Numbered from the stretch's first letter, positions 8,635 through 19,093 are shown. The stretch: 64,000 nt of DNA from Micrococcus flavus (GCF_014204815.1 NZ_JACHMC010000001.1:868001-932000); one strand, 5' to 3'. Numbers and translations are program-made. The notes: generated by a model not told the origin, from the sequence alone.

Positions 8635-10145
8635 TCGCTCTCACCGCTTCCCAGGTCGCCGAGGCCGTCTCCGGCACGCTCTCCCCGACGCTCGATCCGC
8701 AGACCGTGCTGACCCACGTCACCCCCGACTCCCGGGAGGTGGCGGTGGAGGGCACGCTCTACGTCGCCAAGCCCGGCGAGCGCGCCGACGGCCACGACTT
8801 CATCGACGCGGCCCTGGCCGCGGGCGCCGCCGCCGTGCTGGCCGAGCGCGTGACCCACGCGCCGGACGGCGCCGAGCACCCGGCCGTGGTGGTCGAGGAC
8901 GCCGTCCTGGCCATGGGCGCCCTGGCGCGCGAGGTCGTGCGCCGCGTGCGCGAGCACTCGCCGACCACGGTCGTCGGGATCACGGGCTCGGCCGGCAAGA
9001 CGACCACCAAGGACCTGCTGGCCGCCCTGCTGTCCACGCAGGGGTCGACGGTCGCCCCCGTGGGTTCGTTCAACGGCGAGGTGGGCGTCCCGCTGACCGT
9101 CTTCCGCGCGGAGCTGGACACCCGGTACCTGATCGTCGAGATGGGTGCGGACCACGTCGGGAACATCGAGTACCTGTGCGACATCGTGCGGCCGGACATC
9201 GGCGTCGTGCTCATGGTGGGCACCGCCCACGCCGGCAGCTTCGGCGGCGTGGACAACATCGCGAAGACCAAGGGCGAGCTGGTCGAGGCCCTCGGGCCGG
9301 ACGGCGTCGCCGTGCTGAACCGGGACGACCCCCGCGTGGCGGCCATGGCGGCCCGCACCCCGGCGCCCGTCACGTGGTTCTCCGCGGACGAGGCCACGGC
9401 GGTGGAGGTGGCCGCGGACGTCGCGGCCGGCCGCGCCGCCGGGGTGGTCCTGGCGCGCGGCCTCGCCGCCGACGCCGAGGAGCACCCGGTCCTGGACCTG
9501 CAGATCGGCACGGACCTGGACGCCCCGCGGCACCGCGTGGTCTCCGGGCTCACCGGCGTGCACCACGCCCACAACCTCCTGGCGGCCGCGGCGGCGGCCC
9601 ACGCCGCGGGCATGGCGCCCGCCGAGATCGCCGCCGCCCTCGACGGGCTCGGGCCGACCAGCCGCCACCGCATGGAGCGCACCGACCGCGCGGACGGCGT
9701 GAGCATCATCAACGACGCGTACAACGCGAACCCGGAGTCGATGCGGGCCGCCCTGCGGACCCTGGCCACCCTCGGCCGGTCCTCCGGTCGGCGCACGTGG
9801 GCCGTGCTGGGCGAGATGCTCGAGCTCGGCGACGCGCGGGTGCGCGAGCACACGCTGGTCGGCGAGTCCGTGGTGCGCCTCAACATCTCCCAGCTGCTCG
9901 TGGTGGGCGCCGGCGCCCGCCCGCTGTACGTCGGTGCGGTCAACGAGGGCAGCTGGGGGGACGAGGCCCACTTCGTCGACGACGCCGCGCAGGCCGAGGA
10001 GTTCCTCGCCGGCCGCCTGGCGCCCGGCGACATCGTCCTCGTGAAGTCCTCCAACGGGGTCGGGCTCGCCGCCCTCGGCGAGCGCCTGGCGAGCGCCGAC
10101 GACCTCACCTCCCCGTCCGACCCCGTGAAGGAGACGCGACCGTGA
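8631..10145 (+). CDS. murF: UDP-MurNAc-tripeptide D-Ala-D-Ala ligase
   Basis: Adds D-Ala-D-Ala to complete the pentapeptide precursor. The 504-residue protein shows the Mur ligase architecture: an N-terminal substrate domain, an ATP loop GITGSAGKTTTKD in the central domain, and a C-terminal ligase domain with NDAYNANPESM, the murF signature. The start ATG overlaps the murE stop by four bases (ATGA). Confidence 0.95.
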   Translation: MIALTASQVAEAVSGTLSPTLDPQTVLTHVTPDSREVAVEGTLYVAKPGERADGHDFIDAALAAGAAAVLAERVTHAPDGAEHPAVVVEDAVLAMGALAREVVRRVREHSPTTVVGITGSAGKTTTKDLLAALLSTQGSTVAPVGSFNGEVGVPLTVFRAELDTRYLIVEMGADHVGNIEYLCDIVRPDIGVVLMVGTAHAGSFGGVDNIAKTKGELVEALGPDGVAVLNRDDPRVAAMAARTPAPVTWFSADEATAVEVAADVAAGRAAGVVLARGLAADAEEHPVLDLQIGTDLDAPRHRVVSGLTGVHHAHNLLAAAAAAHAAGMAPAEIAAALDGLGPTSRHRMERTDRADGVSIINDAYNANPESMRAALRTLATLGRSSGRRTWAVLGEMLELGDARVREHTLVGESVVRLNISQLLVVGAGARPLYVGAVNEGSWGDEAHFVDDAAQAEEFLAGRLAPGDIVLVKSSNGVGLAALGERLASADDLTSPSDPVKETRP

Positions 10146-11272
10146 TCGGCCTGCTCATCGGCGGCGCGCTCGGCCTGGTCCTCACCGGCCTGGGCACCCC
10201 GCTGTTCATCCGCTACCTCGTCAAGCAGGGCTACGGCCAGCAGGTGCGCGACGACGGCCCGCAGACGCACAAGTCCAAGCGCGGCACGCCCACGATGGGC
10301 GGATTCGTCATCATCTCCGCGCTGGTGGTCGGCTACCTGGCGACGCACCTGGTCCTGGCCCTGCTGGGCAGCGAGCTCGCGGGCCCGACGGCGTCGGGGT
10401 GGCTCGTCCTGCTCCTCACGGTGGGCATGGCGTTCGTCGGCTGGATCGACGACTACACCAAGATCGCGAAGCAGCGCTCCCTCGGCCTCACGCCGAAGGG
10501 CAAGATCATCCTGCAGGCGGCGATCGGCACGGCCTTCGCCGTGCTCGCGCTGCTGTTCCCCGACGGCCATGAGGGGCTCACGCCCGCCTCGACGGCGATC
10601 TCGTTCGTCCGCGACCTGCCGTGGCTCGAGCTGGCCTTCGCCGGCCCCGTGCTCGGGGCGGTCCTCTTCGTGGTCTGGTCCAACCTGATCACCACCGCCA
10701 CCACCAACGCCGTCAACCTCACGGACGGCCTCGACGGCCTGGCGACCGGCGCGACCGCCATGGTCACCGGCGCCTACGTCCTGATCACGCTGTTCCAGGC
10801 GGGCCAGGACTGCGCCGGCGAGGCGGCCCCCGGCTGCTACGAGGTCCGCGACCCGATGGACCTCGGCCTGCTCGCCGCGGTGCTGACCGGCGCGCTGCTC
10901 GGCTTCCTCTGGTGGAACACCTCCCCGGCGAAGATCTTCATGGGGGACACCGGCTCCCTCGGCCTGGGCGGCGCCCTCGCGGGCCTGGCGATCCTCACCC
11001 GCACCGAGATGCTGGTGATCGTCCTGGCCGGGCTCATGGTGGCCATCACGCTGTCCGTGATCATCCAGGTGGGGTACTTCAAGGTGTCCGGCGGCAGGCG
11101 GGTGTTCCTCATGGCGCCGCTGCAGCACCACTTCGAGCTCAAGGGGTGGGCCGAGGTCACCGTCGTGGTCCGGTTCTGGCTCATCTCCCTGCTGTGCGTG
11201 AGCGCCGGCCTCTCGCTCTTCTACGGCGAGTGGCTGCTGCACCAGGGCGGTCTGGCGGGGGTGACCCCGTGA
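10142..11272 (+). CDS. mraY: Phospho-MurNAc-pentapeptide translocase
   Basis: Integral membrane enzyme transferring phospho-MurNAc-pentapeptide to undecaprenyl phosphate to form lipid I. The 376-residue polytopic protein contains DDYTKIAKQRSLGLTPKGK (Asp pair and Lys of the nucleotide site), NAVNLTDGLDGLATG (catalytic NxxNxxDG) and the late cytoplasmic motif HHFELKGW. The GTG start overlaps the murF stop (GTGA). Confidence 0.96.
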   Translation: MIGLLIGGALGLVLTGLGTPLFIRYLVKQGYGQQVRDDGPQTHKSKRGTPTMGGFVIISALVVGYLATHLVLALLGSELAGPTASGWLVLLLTVGMAFVGWIDDYTKIAKQRSLGLTPKGKIILQAAIGTAFAVLALLFPDGHEGLTPASTAISFVRDLPWLELAFAGPVLGAVLFVVWSNLITTATTNAVNLTDGLDGLATGATAMVTGAYVLITLFQAGQDCAGEAAPGCYEVRDPMDLGLLAAVLTGALLGFLWWNTSPAKIFMGDTGSLGLGGALAGLAILTRTEMLVIVLAGLMVAITLSVIIQVGYFKVSGGRRVFLMAPLQHHFELKGWAEVTVVVRFWLISLLCVSAGLSLFYGEWLLHQGGLAGVTP

Positions 11273-12840
11273 GCGGCGCGCCGACCCCCGTGACCCGTCC
11301 GATCGCGGACACCGACCGCACCCGTGACCTGTCCTCGTGGGACGACGCCGGCTGGCGCGGCCTGCGGGTCGTGGTCACGGGCCTCGGGGTGAGCGGCTTC
11401 GCCGCCGCGGACACCCTGGCCGAGCTGGGCGCCGTCGTCGTGGTGGTGGACGGGGCGGACACCCCGGAGAACCGGGCGAAGGCGGAGACCCTGCGCATCG
11501 TCGGCGTCGCCGACGTCCTGCTCTCGGAGGAGGCCACCCGGTCCCTGCCCGCCGTGGCCGGCGAGCCCGCCGATCTGGTGGTGACCTCCCCGGGCTGGCG
11601 CCCGGACCAGCCGCTGCTGATGGCGGCCCATGCCGCGGGCCTGCCCATCTGGTCGGACGTGGAGCTGGCGTGGCGCGTGCGCGAGCGCGCCGGCCGGCCC
11701 ACGGCCGAGTGGGTCTGCCTGACCGGCACGAACGGCAAGACCACCACCGTGACCATGGTGGAGGCCATCCTGCGCGCCGACGGGCGCCGCGCCCTGGCGT
11801 GCGGCAACGTCGGCACCCCCGTGCTCGACGCCGTCCGCGACCCCGAGGGCTACGACACGCTGGCGCTCGAGCTCTCCAGCTTCCAGCTGCACTGGACGCA
11901 CCGGATCGAGCCCGCCTCGTCCGCCGTCCTGAACCTCGCCGAGGACCATGTGGACTGGCACGGCTCCATGGAGGAGTACGCCGCGGCCAAGGGCAAGGTG
12001 TACGAGAACACCGCCGTCGCGTGCGTCTACAACCAGGCGGACGCGCTCACCCGCACGCTCGTGGAGCGTGCGGACGTCCAGGAGGGCTGCCGCGCCGTCG
12101 GGTTCACCACGGACAGCCCCGCCGTCTCCGACGTGGGCGTGGTGGACGGGATCCTGGTGGACCGGGCCTTCCTCGAGAACCGGCGCCACGAGGCCGTGGC
12201 CCTCGCGGAGCGGGCCGACCTGGGCCCCGTGGCCCCGCGCCACACCGTGGCGAACGCCGCCGCGGCCGCGGCGCTGACGCGCGCCGTGGGCGTCTCCCCG
12301 GAGGCCGTGGCGGAGGGGCTGCGCTCCTACGACCGCGGCGAGCACCGCATCCAGCTCGTCGCCACGTCCCGGGACGTCATGTGGGTCAACGACTCCAAGG
12401 CCACCAACCCGCACGCGGCGGGCGCGTCCCTGGCGGCGTTCTCCTCGATCGTCTGGCTCGCCGGCGGCCTGCCCAAGGGCGTGACCTACGAGGAGCTCGT
12501 GGCCGCCCACGCCCACCGGCTGCGCGCCGTGGTCCTGCTGGGCACGGACTCCTCGGCCCTGCGGCGCGCGCTCGCCGAGCACGCGCCGGACGTGCCGGTC
12601 CACGCGCCGCTCGCCGACGCCGAGGGCGCGGGCTCCCCGGACGGCCCGGCCGTCATGGCCGAGGCGGTCCGGACCGCCGACCGCCTCGCCCGCCCGGGGG
12701 ACACCGTGCTCATGGCGCCCGCCGCCGCCTCGATGGACCAGTTCCGCTCCTACGCCCAGCGCGGGGAGGCGTTCATCGACGCCGTCGCCGCGCTCATGGC
12801 CGAGCACGGCTGGGACGTCGACGACGCCCCCGGGGCCTGA
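11269..12840 (+). CDS. murD: UDP-MurNAc-L-Ala D-Glu ligase
   Basis: Adds D-Glu to UDP-MurNAc-L-Ala. The N-terminal nucleotide-like fold begins VVVTGLGVSGFAAADTL; the ATP loop is LTGTNGKTTTVTMVEA; SSFQLHW and the late NDSKATNPHAA are conserved in MurD. At 523 residues it is slightly longer than E. coli MurD because of an N-terminal extension of about 30 residues rich in Pro/Thr/Asp. The GTG start overlaps the mraY stop by four bases. Confidence 0.95.
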   Translation: MSGAPTPVTRPIADTDRTRDLSSWDDAGWRGLRVVVTGLGVSGFAAADTLAELGAVVVVVDGADTPENRAKAETLRIVGVADVLLSEEATRSLPAVAGEPADLVVTSPGWRPDQPLLMAAHAAGLPIWSDVELAWRVRERAGRPTAEWVCLTGTNGKTTTVTMVEAILRADGRRALACGNVGTPVLDAVRDPEGYDTLALELSSFQLHWTHRIEPASSAVLNLAEDHVDWHGSMEEYAAAKGKVYENTAVACVYNQADALTRTLVERADVQEGCRAVGFTTDSPAVSDVGVVDGILVDRAFLENRRHEAVALAERADLGPVAPRHTVANAAAAAALTRAVGVSPEAVAEGLRSYDRGEHRIQLVATSRDVMWVNDSKATNPHAAGASLAAFSSIVWLAGGLPKGVTYEELVAAHAHRLRAVVLLGTDSSALRRALAEHAPDVPVHAPLADAEGAGSPDGPAVMAEAVRTADRLARPGDTVLMAPAAASMDQFRSYAQRGEAFIDAVAALMAEHGWDVDDAPGA

Positions 12841-12882
12841 CCCCCGCCGTCGCCCCCGCCCCGTCATCCGAGAGGAGCCGCC

Positions 12883-14157
12883 ATGCCGGCCACCGCGACC
12901 CGCGCCGACCGCAGCCCCCGTGCGGCGGAGCCGTCACCCCGCGGGGGCCGGATGGGCGCCCTCTGGCGGGTGCTGGAGGGACCTCGCGCCCTCGACGTCG
13001 CCGCCCTCCTGATCGGGGTGTGCACGGCCGTCCTGACCGTGCTCGGCCTCGTGATGGTCCTCTCGTCCTCCTCCGTCGAGGCCATCGGCAGCACCGACGG
13101 CTCGTACGGGCTCTTCCGCCGCCAGGCGATGTGGGCCGTCGGCGGCCTGGCGGCGCTCCTGGTGCTGCGTCGTCTGCCCCTGCGGGTGCTCAAGGGCCTC
13201 GCCTGGCCGGCGTTCGGCCTCGCGTTCCTCCTGCTGAGCCTCGTGGCGTTCACGTCCCTCGGGCACTCGGTCGGCGGCAACACCAACTGGCTGCGCATCG
13301 GCGGGTTCACCATGCAGCCCTCGGAGGCGGCGAAGCTGGCCATGGCCCTGTGGGCGGCGGCCGTGCTGGAGCGCAAGGGCCGGCTGATCCGGCACGTGCA
13401 CCACGCCCTCGTCCCGGTGCTCCCGTTCGGCCTGGTCCTGGTGGTCCTCGTCCTGCTGGGGCGCGACCTCGGCACCGCCATCATCCTCACGGGGATCCTC
13501 GCGACGATCCTCTTCATCGCCGGGACCAACCGCAAGGTCTTCATCGCCTTCGCGGCGCTGGCGGCCACGGTGGCGACCGCCATGGTCCTGCTCGCCAAGA
13601 ACCGTCTGGTGCGCGTCCAGGCCTGGCTGTTCGGCTGCGAGGGACTGGAGACCTCGGGCGACCCCTGCTTCCAGCCCGACCACGGGATCTACGCGCTCGC
13701 GTCGGGCGGCTGGTGGGGGGTGGGCCTCGGCCAGTCGCGGCAGAAGTGGAGCTACATCCCCGAGGCGGAGAACGACTTCATCTTCACCATCCTGGGCGAG
13801 GAGCTGGGCCTCGTGGGCAGCCTCGCCGTGCTCGCCGCGTTCCTCGGCCTGGCCGTGGGGATGTACGCGCTCGCCGCCCGGACCACGTCCCCGTTCATCC
13901 GCCTGACCACGTGGGGGATCATGGCCTGGCTCGTGGGCCAGGCGTTCGTGAACATCGCCATGGTCACCGGGCTGCTGCCGGTGATCGGTGTGCCGCTGCC
14001 GTTCATCTCCTATGGTGGTTCCGCGCTCACCCTCGCCCTCGCCGGCGTGGGCGTCGTCCTCGCCTTCGCCCGGCACGAGCGCGAGGCGCTGCGCCGCGAG
14101 GGCGCCCCTGACGCGCCCACCCCCGACCCGTCCGTCCGTCCGCAGGAGACCCGATGA
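12883..14157 (+). CDS. ftsW: Septal peptidoglycan glycosyltransferase FtsW
   Basis: SEDS-family membrane polymerase that extends glycan strands from lipid II at the septum with FtsI. The 424-residue polytopic protein carries family motifs [11 protein letters not shown] and [16 protein letters not shown], plus the late SYGGSALT. The cytoplasmic N-terminus (about 40 residues) is basic and Pro-rich; the C-terminal tail is also charged. It is the one gene of the mur run that does not overlap its predecessor: a 42-base gap carries GAGGAG at 12872-12877, so it has its own ribosome site. Confidence 0.95.
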   Translation: MPATATRADRSPRAAEPSPRGGRMGALWRVLEGPRALDVAALLIGVCTAVLTVLGLVMVLSSSSVEAIGSTDGSYGLFRRQAMWAVGGLAALLVLRRLPLRVLKGLAWPAFGLAFLLLSLVAFTSLGHSVGGNTNWLRIGGFTMQPSEAAKLAMALWAAAVLERKGRLIRHVHHALVPVLPFGLVLVVLVLLGRDLGTAIILTGILATILFIAGTNRKVFIAFAALAATVATAMVLLAKNRLVRVQAWLFGCEGLETSGDPCFQPDHGIYALASGGWWGVGLGQSRQKWSYIPEAENDFIFTILGEELGLVGSLAVLAAFLGLAVGMYALAARTTSPFIRLTTWGIMAWLVGQAFVNIAMVTGLLPVIGVPLPFISYGGSALTLALAGVGVVLAFARHEREALRREGAPDAPTPDPSVRPQETR

Positions 14158-15284
14158 CCACCTCGCCCGACGCCGACCGTCCGCTGCGGGTGGTGCTCGC
14201 CGGCGGCGGCACCGCCGGCCACATCTCGCCGATGCTCGCGATCGCCCGCGCCCTCCAGCGGCGCCCCGGGCCGGGGGCCGTGTGCACCATGGTGGGCACC
14301 GCCTCCGGCATGGAGACCCGCCTCGTCCCGGAGGCCGGATTCGAGCTGGACCTCGTGGACCGCGTCCCGCTGCCGCGCCGCCCCTCCATGGACCTGGTCC
14401 GCCTGCCCGGACGCCTGCGCGGCGCCGTGGCCGCCGGCGCCCGCATCCTCGCCGACCGGCAGGCCGACGTGCTGGTCGGCGTCGGCGGCTACGTGTCCAC
14501 CCCGCTGTACCTGGCCGCCTTCCGGGCGGGCGTGCCCGTCGTCGTCCACGAGGCGAACGCGAAGCCGGGCCTGGCGAACCGCGTGGGCGCCCTCCGGGCC
14601 GCGGCCGTCGGGACGGCCCTGCCCGAGACCCGGCTGCGGGGCGCCCGGTGGGTGGGCATGCCCATGCGCCCGGAGATCTCCGGCCTGGACCGGTCCGCGA
14701 CCCGCCCGGCGGCGCGCGCGGCCCTCGGCCTCGAGCCCGACCGGACCACCGTGGTGGTCACGGGCGGCAGCTCCGGCGCGCTCAACGTGAACCGCACCGT
14801 CGAGGAGTCCCTCGACGACCTCCTGGGCGCCGGCCTGCAGGTGCTGCACCTGACCGGCCGCGGCAAGGCGGTCACGGACCCCACGGGCGCGCCCCTGCGC
14901 CGGGACGGCTACGTCCAGCGCGAGTACCTGGACGGCATGGAGCAGGCGTACGCCGCGGCCGACCTGATCGTGGCGCGCTCCGGGGCGGGCACGGTGTGCG
15001 AGGTCGGCGCGGTGGGCCTGCCCGCCGTGTTCGTTCCCCTGCCCGTCGGCAACGGGGAGCAGGCGCTCAACGCGCGCCCCACGGTCGAGGCCGGCGGAGC
15101 CCTCCTGGTCCGGGACGAGGCCTTCCGCGCGGACTGGGTCCGGCGCGAGCTGGTCCCGCTGGCGACGGACCCGGCGCGCCTGCACGCCATGGGCGAGGCC
15201 GCCGGACGCCTGGGCGTGCGCGATGCGGACGAGAGGATGGCCGACCTCGTGCACGAGGCGGCCCGGGAAGGAGCACGCCGATGA
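14154..15284 (+). CDS. murG: Lipid II synthase MurG (UDP-GlcNAc transferase)
   Basis: Peripheral membrane GT-B glycosyltransferase that adds GlcNAc to lipid I. The N-terminal loop reads [10 protein letters not shown] (usually GGGTGGH), and the C-terminal domain has [23 protein letters not shown], including the UDP-GlcNAc binding region and GNGEQALNA. Length 376 residues. The start ATG overlaps the ftsW stop (ATGA). Confidence 0.95.
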   Translation: MTTSPDADRPLRVVLAGGGTAGHISPMLAIARALQRRPGPGAVCTMVGTASGMETRLVPEAGFELDLVDRVPLPRRPSMDLVRLPGRLRGAVAAGARILADRQADVLVGVGGYVSTPLYLAAFRAGVPVVVHEANAKPGLANRVGALRAAAVGTALPETRLRGARWVGMPMRPEISGLDRSATRPAARAALGLEPDRTTVVVTGGSSGALNVNRTVEESLDDLLGAGLQVLHLTGRGKAVTDPTGAPLRRDGYVQREYLDGMEQAYAAADLIVARSGAGTVCEVGAVGLPAVFVPLPVGNGEQALNARPTVEAGGALLVRDEAFRADWVRRELVPLATDPARLHAMGEAAGRLGVRDADERMADLVHEAAREGARR

Positions 15285-16753
15285 CCACCGAGGGCACCGC
15301 AGCGCGCGGGAGCGTGCGCGATCTGGGCCGCGTCCACTTCCTCGGCATCGGCGGCGTGGGCGTCTCCGGCGTCGCCCGGATCCTCCAGGACCAGGGGGTG
15401 CCGGTCTCCGGCACGGACGCGAAGGACCTGCCGGTGATGCACCGTCTCGCGGAGGGCGGGGCGCGGATCACCGTGGGCTACGCCGCGCAGAACGTGGGGG
15501 AGGACGTCACGTGCGTCATCGCCTCCTCGATCGCCGGCCCCGGCAACCCCGAGTACGACGCCGCGGCCGCGCGGGGCCTGCGCATGATGCACCGCTCCGA
15601 GGGGCTCGCGCTGGCCATGCGCGGGCACCGGGTGCTCGCCGTGGCGGGCACCCACGGCAAGACCACGACCTCCTCGATGGCGGCGATGGCCTTCACCGAG
15701 GTCGGCTGGGATCCCACGTTCGCCGTCGGCGCCGCCGTGGCGGGGCTCGGCACGAACGCCCGCGCGGGGCAGGGCGAGTGGTTCGTCGCCGAGGCCGACG
15801 AGTCCGACGGCACGCTCGTGGCCTACCCGAGCACCCTGGCGATCGTGACCACCGTGGAAGCCGACCACCTCGACCACTACGGCACCGAGGAGGCCGTCCA
15901 CGAGGTGTTCCGCACCTTCGCCGGGCAGCTGCCGGCGGCGGACGAGGGCGGTGCCCTCGTGGCCTGCCTGGACGACGACGGAGCGGCCGGACTGGCCGCC
16001 TGGGCCCGGGAGAACGCGCGGGCCGCCGTGCTCACCTACGGCACGGCGGAGCGCGACGGCGTGGCGCCCGACCTGCTGGTGTCCGACCTCGAGGTGGAGC
16101 CGGGCGAGTCCGGCGTCGGGCAGCGGGCCCGCTTCACGCTCGCGGACGGGCCGTCCCTGACCGTGCGCCTGCAGGTGCCGGGCCGGCACAACGCGCTCAA
16201 CGCCGCCGCCGTCGCCCTGGCGGCGGTCCGTGCGGGGATGCCGTTCGCGGACGCGGTGCGGGGGCTCGAGGCCTTCCGGGGGACCGCCCGCCGCTTCGAG
16301 TTCCGCGGCGCGGGCCGCGGCGTGCGGGTCTTCGACGACTACGCGCACCACCCGACCGAGGTGGCGGCCGCCGTCTCGGCCGCCCGTGCGGTGGCCGGGG
16401 AGCACCGCGTGCACGTCCTCTTCCAGCCGCACCTGTTCTCCCGCACCCGCGACTTCGCCGCGGAGTTCGCCCAGGCCCTGTCCGGGGCCGACCGCGTGCG
16501 GGTGCTGCCCGTGTACGCGGCGCGGGAGGAGCCGATGCCCGGCGTCGACGCCGGCCTGATCGCCTCCCGCCTCACCACCGCGGACCCGGCGGACCGCAAG
16601 GTCGCCGAGGACCGCGGGGCCGCGGTCCGTGAGCTCGCCGACGGCGCCGCCCCCGGGGACGTGGTCCTGACCATGGGTGCCGGCGACGTCACGGCCCTCG
16701 GGGCCGACCTCGTCGCCCGTCTGGCGGACGAGCCCTCCGCCGCCTCCGCGTGA
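15281..16753 (+). CDS. murC: UDP-MurNAc L-Ala ligase
   Basis: First amino-acid ligase of the stem peptide. The N-terminal loop is [16 protein letters not shown], the ATP loop is [12 protein letters not shown], and EADESDGTL and [12 protein letters not shown] are MurC signatures. Length 490 residues. It overlaps murG at its start and ftsQ at its end by four bases each. Confidence 0.95.
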   Translation: MTTEGTAARGSVRDLGRVHFLGIGGVGVSGVARILQDQGVPVSGTDAKDLPVMHRLAEGGARITVGYAAQNVGEDVTCVIASSIAGPGNPEYDAAAARGLRMMHRSEGLALAMRGHRVLAVAGTHGKTTTSSMAAMAFTEVGWDPTFAVGAAVAGLGTNARAGQGEWFVAEADESDGTLVAYPSTLAIVTTVEADHLDHYGTEEAVHEVFRTFAGQLPAADEGGALVACLDDDGAAGLAAWARENARAAVLTYGTAERDGVAPDLLVSDLEVEPGESGVGQRARFTLADGPSLTVRLQVPGRHNALNAAAVALAAVRAGMPFADAVRGLEAFRGTARRFEFRGAGRGVRVFDDYAHHPTEVAAAVSAARAVAGEHRVHVLFQPHLFSRTRDFAAEFAQALSGADRVRVLPVYAAREEPMPGVDAGLIASRLTTADPADRKVAEDRGAAVRELADGAAPGDVVLTMGAGDVTALGADLVARLADEPSAASA

Positions 16754-17544
16754 GCCGCCGACGCGGCGCGACGGTCCCCCGTCGGGCCACCGCCCCGGCC
16801 GGCAGCACCGTGATGGCGTTCCCCGGGCTCAGCGCCCGCCAGCGCCGGGTGCGCCGGCTCACGGCCGTGCTGGCCGCCCTGCTGGTGGCCGCCGCGGCCG
16901 TCTGGGCGGTCTTCCTCTCCCCGCTGCTGGCGGTCGACCGGATCGAGGTCACCGGCACGTCCCTCGTCGACCGGGACGTGGTGCGGTCCCGGCTGGAGCC
17001 GCTGATGGGCACACCCCTGCCGCGGGTGGGCTCCGACGACGCCCGCGGGCTCCTGGAGGGCACCCCCGGCATCCGCGAGGTGACGTCCGTGGCGCTGCCG
17101 CCGACCGGGGTGGAGGTCCGCGTGGCGGAGCTGGCCCCCACCGCCCGGGCGGAGGACGTCGGGGACGGCGTGCTCCTGGCGGACGGGACCGTGCTGACCG
17201 GCGTCGCCGAGGAGACCCTCGTGCGGGCGCGGGAGGGGGAGGGCGCCCTGCCCCGCGCCTCGGCCGGCCTCCTCGCCGCGGGCCCGGACGTCCGCGCCGC
17301 CGCGGCGGCCGTGCTGACGGACCTGCCCCCGTCCGTGGCCGCCCGGGTGACCGGTGTGGACGCCCAGACCCCCGAGCAGGTGTCCCTGACCCTGGCGGAT
17401 GGACCGGTGCTGGCGTGGGGCGACGCGTCCCGCCCCGCGGCCAAGGCCGCCGTCGTGGAGGCGTTCCTGGGCGGGGAGGGCGGATCCGTGCGCGGCGTGA
17501 CCGAGCTCGACGTCTCCGTCCCGGAGCGGCCGCTGACCCGGTGA
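16750..17544 (+). CDS. ftsQ: Cell division protein FtsQ
   Basis: Bitopic scaffold of the divisome. The 264-residue protein has a basic cytoplasmic N-terminus, one membrane helix (about residues 36-58), then the POTRA domain beginning LLAVDRIEVTGTSLVDRDVV and a beta domain. It ends shortly after the beta domain, as in other actinobacterial FtsQ. The GTG start overlaps the murC stop. It closes the coupled run of mur/fts genes before the 319-base ftsZ control region. Confidence 0.92.
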   Translation: MSRRRGATVPRRATAPAGSTVMAFPGLSARQRRVRRLTAVLAALLVAAAAVWAVFLSPLLAVDRIEVTGTSLVDRDVVRSRLEPLMGTPLPRVGSDDARGLLEGTPGIREVTSVALPPTGVEVRVAELAPTARAEDVGDGVLLADGTVLTGVAEETLVRAREGEGALPRASAGLLAAGPDVRAAAAAVLTDLPPSVAARVTGVDAQTPEQVSLTLADGPVLAWGDASRPAAKAAVVEAFLGGEGGSVRGVTELDVSVPERPLTR

Positions 17545-17573
17545 CGGTGCACCAGGCCATGTCGGGTGCGATT

Positions 17574-17619
17574 CACCCTCCGGTCGAGGGTGAGACCGGG
17601 CTCCCCGTTCGTGACGGGG
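17574..17619. other. Two small hairpins after ftsQ
   Basis: CACCCTC-loop-GAGGGTG (17574-17592) and CCCCGT-loop-ACGGGG (17603-17619) follow the ftsQ stop. They could weakly terminate or pause dcw transcription before ftsZ. Both stems are short, so this is tentative. Confidence 0.35.
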
Positions 17620-17643
17620 GCGAGCCTGAGCGGGCGGTCCTCA

Positions 17644-17659
17644 ACCTTCACGTGAAGGT
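17644..17659. promoter_or_regulatory. 16-base perfect palindrome upstream of ftsZ
   Basis: ACCTTCACGTGAAGGT is a perfect two-fold symmetric site in the ftsQ-ftsZ gap, about 205-220 bases before the ftsZ start and about 45-60 bases above a predicted promoter. Symmetric operators of this size are typical of dimeric regulators. The regulator is not identifiable from the site alone. Confidence 0.5.
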
Positions 17660-17701
17660 CGAAGAAAGGCCGGAGAACGGCGCGCCGTCGCGCCAATTCC
17701 T

Positions 17702-17731
17702 TTGCGCCGCGCGGCCCGCGCGCAGTACGGT
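17702..17731 (+). promoter_or_regulatory. Predicted ftsZ promoter
   Basis: TTGCGC (17702-17707), an 18-base spacer and TACGGT (17726-17731) match the shape of a housekeeping promoter. A transcript would begin near 17738, giving a leader of about 126 bases. The rest of the 17545-17863 gap shows no open frame that I can support. Confidence 0.45.
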
Positions 17732-17863
17732 GGGACCGAACGCGCGCGCGTGACCTCCTTCAAGCACGCCTTGAGACCGGAGGCGTGGATCGGCTCGGCG
17801 GGACCCTCGTCCCGCGGGTCGCGCGCGACAGAGCGAGCATCGTCGAACAAGGGAATGGACACC

Positions 17864-19093
17864 GTGGCTGCACCCCAGAACTACCTGGCCGTCATCAAGG
17901 TCGTCGGCATCGGCGGCGGCGGCGTCAACGCCGTCAACCGCATGATCGAGACGGGGCTCCGCGGCGTGGAGTTCATCGCCATCAACACGGACGCGCAGGC
18001 GCTCCTGATGTCCGACGCGGACGTGAAGCTGGACGTGGGCCGCGAGCTGACCCGCGGCCTCGGCGCCGGCGCCAACCCGGAGGTCGGCCGCCAGGCCGCG
18101 GAGGACCACGCCGAGGAGATCGAGGAGGTCCTGCGCGGGGCGGACATGGTCTTCGTCACCGCCGGCGAGGGCGGCGGCACCGGCACCGGCGGCGCGCCCG
18201 TCGTGGCCCGGATCGCCCGCTCGCTGGGCGCGCTGACCATCGGCGTCGTCACCCGCCCCTTCACCTTCGAGGGGCGCCGCCGCGCCGGGTCCGCGGAGTC
18301 CGGTATCGACGCGCTGCGCGACGAGGTCGACACCCTGATCGTCATCCCCAACGACCGCCTGCTGTCCATCTCGGACCGCAACGTGTCCGTCATGGACGCG
18401 TTCCGCCAGGCGGACCAGGTGCTGCTGTCCGGTGTGCAGGGCATCACCGACCTCATCACCACCCCGGGCCTGATCAACCTCGACTTCGCGGACGTGAAGT
18501 CCGTGATGCAGGGCGCCGGCTCGGCCCTGATGGGCATCGGCCACGCCCAGGGTGAGGACCGCGCCGTCAAGGCGGCGGAGCTGGCGATCGCGTCGCCCCT
18601 GCTCGAGGCCTCGATCGACGGCGCCTACGGCGTCCTCCTCTCCATCCAGGGCGGCTCCGACCTCGGCCTGTTCGAGATCAACGAGGCCGCCCGCCTCGTG
18701 CAGGAGGTCGCGCATCCGGAGGCCAACATCATCTTCGGCGCCGTCATCGACGACGCCCTGGGCGACGAGGTCCGTGTGACCGTCATCGCCGCGGGCTTCG
18801 ACAAGGTGGACGTCACCTCCGCCCCGGCCGCCCCGCAGCAGCAGGCCGTGCCGCAGCAGGCGCCCCAGCAGCAGGCCGCTCCGCAGGCCGCCCCGCAGCG
18901 GGTCGCCGCGCCGCAGCAGGCGCCCCAGCAGCCGGCCGCCCCGCAGCGCACCCAGGTGCCGGGCACCATGCCGCTGTCCTCCCCGGCAGCCCATCAGCGG
19001 ACGACCCCGCAGCAGCGCCGGCAGGACCTGCCGGCCGTGGTGGAGCCGGAGCTGGGCGCCGGCGACCTCGACGTCCCGGACTTCCTGAAGTGA
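17864..19093 (+). CDS. ftsZ: Cell division GTPase FtsZ
   Basis: Tubulin homologue forming the Z ring. I start at GTG 17864, giving [20 protein letters not shown], the conserved actinobacterial N-terminus, with AAGGGA nine bases upstream. ATG 17855 is in frame, three codons earlier, but has no spaced ribosome site. The tubulin signature GGGTGTG is at residues 103-109. After the GTPase and C-terminal domains comes a linker of about 80 residues made of Pro/Gln/Ala repeats such as PQQAPQQ. The tail DLDVPDFLK (401-409) is the conserved peptide that binds SepF and other anchors. Length 409 residues. Confidence 0.96.
   Translation: MAAPQNYLAVIKVVGIGGGGVNAVNRMIETGLRGVEFIAINTDAQALLMSDADVKLDVGRELTRGLGAGANPEVGRQAAEDHAEEIEEVLRGADMVFVTAGEGGGTGTGGAPVVARIARSLGALTIGVVTRPFTFEGRRRAGSAESGIDALRDEVDTLIVIPNDRLLSISDRNVSVMDAFRQADQVLLSGVQGITDLITTPGLINLDFADVKSVMQGAGSALMGIGHAQGEDRAVKAAELAIASPLLEASIDGAYGVLLSIQGGSDLGLFEINEAARLVQEVAHPEANIIFGAVIDDALGDEVRVTVIAAGFDKVDVTSAPAAPQQQAVPQQAPQQQAAPQAAPQRVAAPQQAPQQPAAPQRTQVPGTMPLSSPAAHQRTTPQQRRQDLPAVVEPELGAGDLDVPDFLK

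Noticed and set aside
17855-17863. ATG 17855 as the ftsZ start
   Set aside because: It adds three residues not seen in other actinobacterial FtsZ proteins and has no spaced ribosome site, whereas GTG 17864 gives the conserved [10 protein letters not shown] start with AAGGGA nine bases away.
17545-17863. A small gene in the ftsQ-ftsZ gap
   Set aside because: The open frames here have no ribosome site, no recognisable product and cross the palindrome and predicted promoter; a control region is the better reading.
18835-18955. Repetitive CAGCAGG/CCGCAGC stretch in ftsZ as a possible repeat element
   Set aside because: It is coding sequence for the Pro/Gln/Ala-rich linker of FtsZ; the repeats are imperfect and keep the frame.
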